In this document: positions 6,358 through 10,391 of the stretch, one piece after another
Position numbering within the stretch: the first letter of the stretch is position 1
How the letters are laid out: each line of letters starts with the position of its first letter
From: JANNAT01 sp043766915
GTDB taxonomy: Bacteria; Pseudomonadota; Alphaproteobacteria; Rhodobacterales; Rhodobacteraceae
NCBI GenBank assembly: GCA_043766915.1
Contig: JAYUHO010000298.1
Location: 1-10,391, forward strand
Length of the DNA stretch: 10,391 bases
Direction: 5' to 3'
Notes under the pieces: model-generated
The model's database searches: none
The model's input: only the letters and a program-made list of their open reading frames with translations
What the model was told of the DNA's origin: nothing
Made by a program: the position numbers and the translations under genes

Positions 6358-7337
6358 ATGCCAATTCCACCCGCAAATCTGTATCCGCCCTTCAACATCG
6401 TGCGGCTGAGCCATGTCGAATTATGCATCACCGATCTGGCTGCCGCGCGGCGGTTTTACGTGATACTTTGGGGCTGCAAATCAGCCATGAAGACGCCGGG
6501 GCGATCTATCTGCGGGCCATGGAAGAACGCGGGCACCACTGTGTTATTTTGAAACAGGCCACCGAGGCATCGGTTGGAGTTTTGGGGTTCAAGATATGGG
6601 ATGAGGCCGATCTGGACCGGGCCGATCATTGGTTTTCATCCCGGGGACTGCCCACGGATTGGATGACACGCCCCTTTATGGGCCGGGTGCTGCGGACGCG
6701 CGATCCGATGGGAATACCGTTGGAGTTCTATGCCTCGATGGACCGGTTGCCGCCCATTCTTCAGCACTACGCGCTGTATCGCGGTGCAAAGCCATTGCGG
6801 ATTGATCATTTCAACATGTTCAGCCCGAACGTGGATGCATCGGTGGCATTTGACGGCGAGATGGGGTTTCGGGTGACGGAATACACCGAAGACGCGGCCA
6901 CCGGGCGCACCTGGGCTGCGTGGATGCAGCGCAAGGGTGGCGTGCATGATGTGGCCGTTACCAATGGGCGCGGCCCCCGGTTGCACCATCTGGCGTTCTG
7001 GGTGCAGACGCCTTTGAACATCATTGATCTTTTGGATCTGATGTCCACGACGGGCTATCTTGCCAATATCGAACGCGGATCGGGGCGGCACGGCATATCC
7101 AATGCGTTTTTCTTGTACATTCGCGACAATGACGGGCATCGGACCGAGATTTATTGCTCAGATTATCAAACCGTCGATCCCGATCACGAGCCGATCAAGT
7201 GGGATCTGAAAGACCCGCAGCGCCAGACGTTGTGGGGGGCGGCGGCACCGAAAAGCTGGTTCGACCTCGGGTCCGGGTTTGCGGGCGTGCCCGTGCAGGA
7301 CAGTGATCTGGCGGCCACGCCACTGGTCGCACCGTAA
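6358..7337 (+). pseudogene. hpaD: 3,4-dihydroxyphenylacetate 2,3-dioxygenase HpaD, frameshifted
   Basis: HpaD is an extradiol (VOC-fold) dioxygenase that opens the ring of homoprotocatechuate. Translation starts at the ATG at 6358, after AGGAGA overlapping the hpaE stop. The first 35 residues fit the family (RLSHVELCITDLAAARRFYV). The protein then continues only in another frame (DTLGLQISHEDAGAIYL and on to 7337). The switch is at 6460-6464: GTGAT stands where GTGGAT (Val-Asp) is expected, so one G is missing. Unshifted reading stops at 6552 after 64 residues. Repaired, the protein is 326 residues, normal length. The second domain keeps the metal ligands: His151 (IDHFNMF), His210/211 (RLHHLAF) and Glu264 (HRTEIYC). 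An ATG at 6423 lies in the downstream frame but would replace the start of the first domain with unrelated residues. No slippery site is seen. This is a pseudogene, unless the missing base is a sequence error. Confidence 0.86.
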
Positions 7338-7386
7338 AGACAGGGGGGAGGCTGTCTGCCTCCCCGGCCCAATTGCAGGCAATTGG
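7338..7386 (+). other. hpaD-hpaG spacer with overlapping hairpins and a palindrome
   Basis: Directly after the hpaD stop, GGGGAGGC (7345-7352) pairs with GCCTCCCC (7358-7365) around five bases. A competing stem pairs AGACAG (7338-7343) with CTGTCT (7352-7357), using the loop of the first, so the two exclude each other. Four bases further on lies an 18-bp palindrome, CCAATTGC-AG-GCAATTGG (7369-7386). The run of C and T after it (ACCTCCCCTCC) could also pair with the G-run. There is no T-tract. It may act as an attenuator, a processing site or a partial terminator between hpaD and the next gene. Confidence 0.45.
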
Positions 7387-7432
7387 ACCTCCCCTCCGAA
7401 GATATTTCGACCAAAGTGAAAGCATCATCAGC

Positions 7433-8296
7433 ATGATACCCACGCCACGATTTGCAAAATTCACCGCCGGGGGGCGGCAGGACTATGGCGTTGTGGGGCA
7501 GGGTGGGGTGATTGCGCTGTCAGCAGAGTTTCCGAAGTGGCCGACCCTGCGGGAGGTCATCGCGGCAGATGGGTTTGCGGCCTTGGCGGCGGCGGTGGGG
7601 CGTGCGGTGACGCATGTTGACGGCGCGTTTCGCTGGGATATCCCGATCCCTGCGCCGGAAAAGATCATCTGCGTCGGGGTGAATTTCCCGGATCGCAACG
7701 CCGAATACAAAGATGGTCAGGATGCCCCCGCGCATATGTCCTTGTTCCCCCGGTTTGCGCGGTCTTTCGTCGGGCATCTGGTGCCGCTGACCCGCCCGCC
7801 CGAGACGCATCAACTGGATTATGAAGGCGAGATTGCCGTGGTCATCGGGCGTGGCGGGCGGCGGATTGCGCAGCGCGATGCCCTTTCGCATATCGCGGCG
7901 CCGACCTTGTGCAATGAAGGCACGCTGCGCGATGGGGTGCGGCACGCCAGGTTTAACGTTACTCAAGGCAAAAACTGGAAGGGGTCAGGGGCGATGGGGC
8001 CATGGTTGGTTCCCTTCACAGACCCCGCGCAGATTTTGGATGTGGGGCTGACGACACAGGTGAACGGCGCGTTGCGCCAGCAAGATTGCACCGGGCGGAT
8101 GCTGTTTTCGGTGGCAGCCCAGATTGCCTATATCTCGACCTTTCCCACGCTGGTGCCCGGCGACATCATCATCACCGGAACGCCAACAGGCGCGGGCGCG
8201 CGGTTTGATCCGCCGGTTTGGTTGGTTCCCGGCGATGTGGTTACGGTATCGGCCGAGGGCATCGGCACACTGATCAACGGGGTAACGGACGAATGA
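7433..8296 (+). CDS. Fumarylacetoacetate hydrolase-family protein, HpaG-like (isomerase/decarboxylase of the homoprotocatechuate pathway)
   Basis: This 287-residue protein has an FAH catalytic domain over about residues 75-287. In hpa clusters such proteins act as 5-oxopent-3-ene-1,2,5-tricarboxylate decarboxylase and/or hydroxyheptadienedioate isomerase (HpaG). E. coli HpaG is two fused FAH domains, and this gene has only one. Metal-site residues are in LDYEGEIAVVIG (Glu131, Glu133) and NEGTLRD (Glu162, where many FAH proteins have Asp). GKNWKGSGAMGPWLV and GDIIITGTPTGAG complete the signature. The frame is open back to a TTG at 7373 inside a palindrome; the ATG at 7433 is preferred because the residues after it (IPTPRFAKF) resemble a family N-terminus. 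Its ribosome-binding site is weak. Its stop overlaps the hpaH start. The exact reaction is inferred from context; another FAH hydrolase of aromatic catabolism is possible. Confidence 0.8.
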   Translation: MIPTPRFAKFTAGGRQDYGVVGQGGVIALSAEFPKWPTLREVIAADGFAALAAAVGRAVTHVDGAFRWDIPIPAPEKIICVGVNFPDRNAEYKDGQDAPAHMSLFPRFARSFVGHLVPLTRPPETHQLDYEGEIAVVIGRGGRRIAQRDALSHIAAPTLCNEGTLRDGVRHARFNVTQGKNWKGSGAMGPWLVPFTDPAQILDVGLTTQVNGALRQQDCTGRMLFSVAAQIAYISTFPTLVPGDIIITGTPTGAGARFDPPVWLVPGDVVTVSAEGIGTLINGVTDE

Positions 8297-9096
8297 TGAG
8301 CAGGGATCAGATATTGGAGGCCGCCCGCGCGCTGGCAGAGGCTGATGCGACGCGGCGGCAAATTGGGCTGTCAAGCGTGCAATACCTCGCAATGACGCTG
8401 GACGACGCCTATGCTGTTCAGGCCGTTCTGGTGGCCAGCAAAATCGCGCAGGGCCAGCGCCAGATCGGCTGGAAAATAGGGTTGAGCAGCCGGGCGATGC
8501 AACAGGCGCTGGGGATTTCGACACCGGACAGCGGGGTGTTGCTGCACGATATGCTGTTCGCTGACGGCGCCACGGTTGCGGCGGGGCGGTTCATTCAGCC
8601 ACGCGTGGAGGCCGAAATTGCCTTTGCAATGCAGGCCGATCTGGCGGGCGCGGAAATAACCCGCGCCGATGTTGTGGCGGCGACCGATTATGTGGCCCCC
8701 AGTCTGGAGATTCTCGACACCCGCATTTTGCGCGTTGATCCTGCAACGGGGCAGGGGCGCAGGATTGTGGATACCGTGTCTGACAATGCCGCCAACGCGG
8801 GCCTCGTGCTGGCGACTGCGCGTCATGCCTTGGGCGCGCAGGATCTGCGTTGGGTGGGGTCAATCGTGAAACGCGACGGCGTGGTCGAGGAAACCGGTTT
8901 GGGCGCCGGGGTTTTGGATGATCCGGTCACCGGGATCGTCTGGCTGGTGCGGCGGTTGGCGCAATACGGACAGGGATTGCGCGCGGGCGATATTGTGCTG
9001 TCGGGGTCATTCGTGCGGCCGGTTGAATGCCCGGCGGGATCGGTGATCGAGGCGGATTTCGGGGCGTTTGGGCAGGTGTCTGTGCGGTTTGCCTAG
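8293..9096 (+). CDS. hpaH: 2-oxo-hept-4-ene-1,7-dioate hydratase HpaH
   Basis: The protein has 267 residues, the same as E. coli HpaH. It adds water to 2-oxohept-4-ene-1,7-dioate, giving the substrate of the aldolase HpaI. It belongs to the hydratase/decarboxylase branch of the FAH fold. The signature block is QIGWKIGLSSRAMQ (57-70), containing the Lys61 expected in the active site. QPRVEAEIAFAM (102-113) holds the metal-binding glutamates 106 and 108, and PSLEILDTRI follows. The open frame extends to 8218, but the ATG at 8293 is chosen because it makes an ATGA overlap with the preceding stop and gives the family length; a second ATG at 8296 is also possible. No lesion is seen. Neither hpaI nor hpaF follows in the window, and the next gene is convergent. 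MhpD/XylJ-type hydratases are close relatives; the hpa context favours HpaH. Confidence 0.88.
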   Translation: MMSRDQILEAARALAEADATRRQIGLSSVQYLAMTLDDAYAVQAVLVASKIAQGQRQIGWKIGLSSRAMQQALGISTPDSGVLLHDMLFADGATVAAGRFIQPRVEAEIAFAMQADLAGAEITRADVVAATDYVAPSLEILDTRILRVDPATGQGRRIVDTVSDNAANAGLVLATARHALGAQDLRWVGSIVKRDGVVEETGLGAGVLDDPVTGIVWLVRRLAQYGQGLRAGDIVLSGSFVRPVECPAGSVIEADFGAFGQVSVRFA

Positions 9097-9130
9097 CAAG
9101 TTGCTTCCAATAGGGTTCACCCCATTGAAA

Positions 9131-9173
9131 GCAGCACGCTGCATTCCAAGTCCTGGTTTGTCTTGGGCTGCAG
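9131..9173. terminator. Candidate bidirectional terminator between hpaH and the class III PLP gene
   Basis: The 80-bp gap between convergent genes holds an interrupted dyad: CTGCA (9139-9143) with TGCAG (9169-9173), and CCAAG (9146-9150) with CTTGG (9162-9166). A small GCAGC-AC-GCTGC dyad (9131-9142) overlaps its left arm. The position between convergent stops fits a terminator, but stems are short and no T-run follows on either strand. Confidence 0.3.
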
Positions 9174-9176
9174 GGG

Positions 9177-10391
9177 CTAAAGCGCGGTCAAAACGTGGTC
9201 GAGGGTGGTCAGCAGCACATCGGCTTCGGCCAGTCCAAACGACATTGGCGGGCGGATTTTCAGCACGCTGTAGGAAATGCCGTTGCGCCCCATCAAGACA
9301 CCGTTTTGGCGCAGGGCGTTGATCACGCGGTCGGCCAGATCGGTGGCTGGGGCTTTGGTCGTGCGGTTCAGCACCAGTTCGGCCCCGATGGCCAGACCCG
9401 ATCCGCGAATATCGCCGATGATTGCGTGACGGGTGGCCAGCGCGCGCAGGCCGGTTTTCAGATACTCTCCCGTATGCGCGGCCTTGGTCTGCAAATCCTC
9501 AGACGCCAACACATCCAGCACTGCAGACGCCGCGGCGCAGGATACCGGATTGCCGCCGAAGGTATTGAAATAGCGAAAGGCTTTGCGGAAGGCGGTGATG
9601 ATCTCGAACGATGTTGCCACGCAGGCCACGGGATGGCCGTTGCCCATCGGTTTGCCCATCGTGACGATATCGGGGGCAATGCCGATGCGATTATGCCCCC
9701 AGAAATGCGTGCCGGTGCGGCCAAAGCCGGGCTGTACTTCGTCGGCGATGAGCACACCGCCATAGTTGCGCACAATGCGGCAGGCATCATCCAGAAATCC
9801 TGCTGGCAGATCGAGGAAGCCTTCGTTGACGAAGAACGGACACAGGATGATGCCCGATACGCCGTGGCCTGCGTCTGCGAGGGAGTCGCAGGCTTGTTCA
9901 ACAGCGGTGGCGAAGGCGGCGGCAGGATCGGCATCACCGGGGCGATAGCTGTCAGGGGCAGGGACATGGCGGACGTGGCTGCCAAAGCCGCCGATGGGGG
10001 GCATGGTGGTCGACAGCTGCGATACCGCTGCGGTGTTGCCGTGATAGGTGTGATCGGTGGCGATGATGCCGGTTTTGCCGGTGACGGCCTGCGCCATCCG
10101 CAAGGCCACGTCATTTGCCTCGGACCCGGTGCAAACCATGATGGCCGAGGTGATCTGCGCCCCGAATGTGGCCATCAGTCGTTCGACATAATCTAAAATG
10201 CCGTCGTGCAGATAACGGGTGTGGGTGTTCAGTAATGCGGCCTGGCGGGTGATGGCCTGCAGGACAACCGGATGGCAATGGCCGACGTGGGGCACATTGT
10301 TATAACAATCCAGATACTTGCGCCCCTCCGCGTCCCAAACCCAGGTTCCCGCGCCTTGCACCAGATGCAAGGGGTCGTCGTAAAACAGCCG
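9177..10391 (-). CDS. Class III PLP-dependent aminotransferase, AGXT2L/phospholyase-like (5' end outside window)
   Basis: 404 residues are visible and the frame runs off the right edge (…RLFYDDPLHLVQG), so the start lies beyond base 10391. The fold is the class III (subgroup II) aminotransferase type. LDCYNNVPHVGHCHP lies near the N-terminus, and CTGSEANDVALRMA binds the cofactor phosphate. IADEVQPGFGRTG gives the Asp that contacts the pyridine nitrogen (residue 217 of the visible fragment). VTMGKPMGNGHPVAC holds the Schiff-base lysine (residue 247, codon 9653-9651). YNNVPHVGH and MGKPMGNGHPVA resemble the AGXT2L1/AGXT2L2 group, which are phospholyases acting on phosphoethanolamine or phosphohydroxylysine, more than ornithine or GABA aminotransferases. 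The reaction is therefore uncertain. It is convergent to hpaH and not in that operon. No lesion is seen. Confidence 0.85.
   Translation of the reverse strand, partial: RLFYDDPLHLVQGAGTWVWDAEGRKYLDCYNNVPHVGHCHPVVLQAITRQAALLNTHTRYLHDGILDYVERLMATFGAQITSAIMVCTGSEANDVALRMAQAVTGKTGIIATDHTYHGNTAAVSQLSTTMPPIGGFGSHVRHVPAPDSYRPGDADPAAAFATAVEQACDSLADAGHGVSGIILCPFFVNEGFLDLPAGFLDDACRIVRNYGGVLIADEVQPGFGRTGTHFWGHNRIGIAPDIVTMGKPMGNGHPVACVATSFEIITAFRKAFRYFNTFGGNPVSCAAASAVLDVLASEDLQTKAAHTGEYLKTGLRALATRHAIIGDIRGSGLAIGAELVLNRTTKAPATDLADRVINALRQNGVLMGRNGISYSVLKIRPPMSFGLAEADVLLTTLDHVLTAL

Noticed and set aside
6450..6470. Programmed ribosomal frameshift in hpaD
   Set aside because: The sequence before the switch (G TTT TAC GTG) is not a slippery heptamer, and no pseudoknot or internal Shine-Dalgarno is evident. 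A missing G explains it directly.

Overview
The window is high-GC, tightly packed DNA. Its protein families, gene order and chained ATGA overlaps point to an alphaproteobacterium, most likely Rhodobacteraceae (Roseobacter/Rhodobacter group). That assignment is an inference from gene content and protein style; there is no rRNA or other marker in the window. I see no tRNA, insertion sequence, prophage or CRISPR array.

Region 1 (1-3930) is a divergent pair of operons for the late steps of cobalamin (vitamin B12) synthesis. Leftward run cobC, a PduX-like GHMP-family L-threonine kinase, and the start of cbiB (cobD), which leaves the window at base 1. Rightward run cobU (cobP), cobT and cobS. The kinase supplies L-threonine phosphate for the aminopropanol linker, CbiB attaches the linker to the corrin, CobU activates the product to GDP-cobinamide, CobT makes alpha-ribazole phosphate, CobS joins the two halves, and CobC removes the 5'-phosphate. 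The two operons share an 83-bp promoter region with a spaced inverted repeat; it is too short for a cobalamin riboswitch.

Region 2 (3931-4260) is 330 bp without a credible gene but rich in perfect inverted repeats: a 20-bp palindrome resembling an FNR/CRP-family site, two hairpins that share an arm, and a long bulged hairpin.

Region 3 (4261-9096) is a homoprotocatechuate (3,4-dihydroxyphenylacetate) meta-cleavage cluster: the MarR-family regulator hpaR reads leftward, and hpaE, hpaD, an hpaG-like FAH-family gene and hpaH read rightward. Two neighbouring genes carry disabling changes in this sequence. hpaE has an in-frame amber TAG at codon 57, and hpaD has lost one base at about codon 35/36. 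All other genes are open, including the regulator and the two downstream pathway genes. This suggests recent, focused loss of the ring-cleavage and dehydrogenase steps, unless both lesions are sequence errors. Genes hpaF, hpaI and hpaB/C are not in the window.

Region 4 (9177-10391) holds a convergent, 5'-truncated class III PLP enzyme that resembles the AGXT2L (phospholyase-like) branch of the aminotransferases. Its relation to either pathway is not shown by the sequence.
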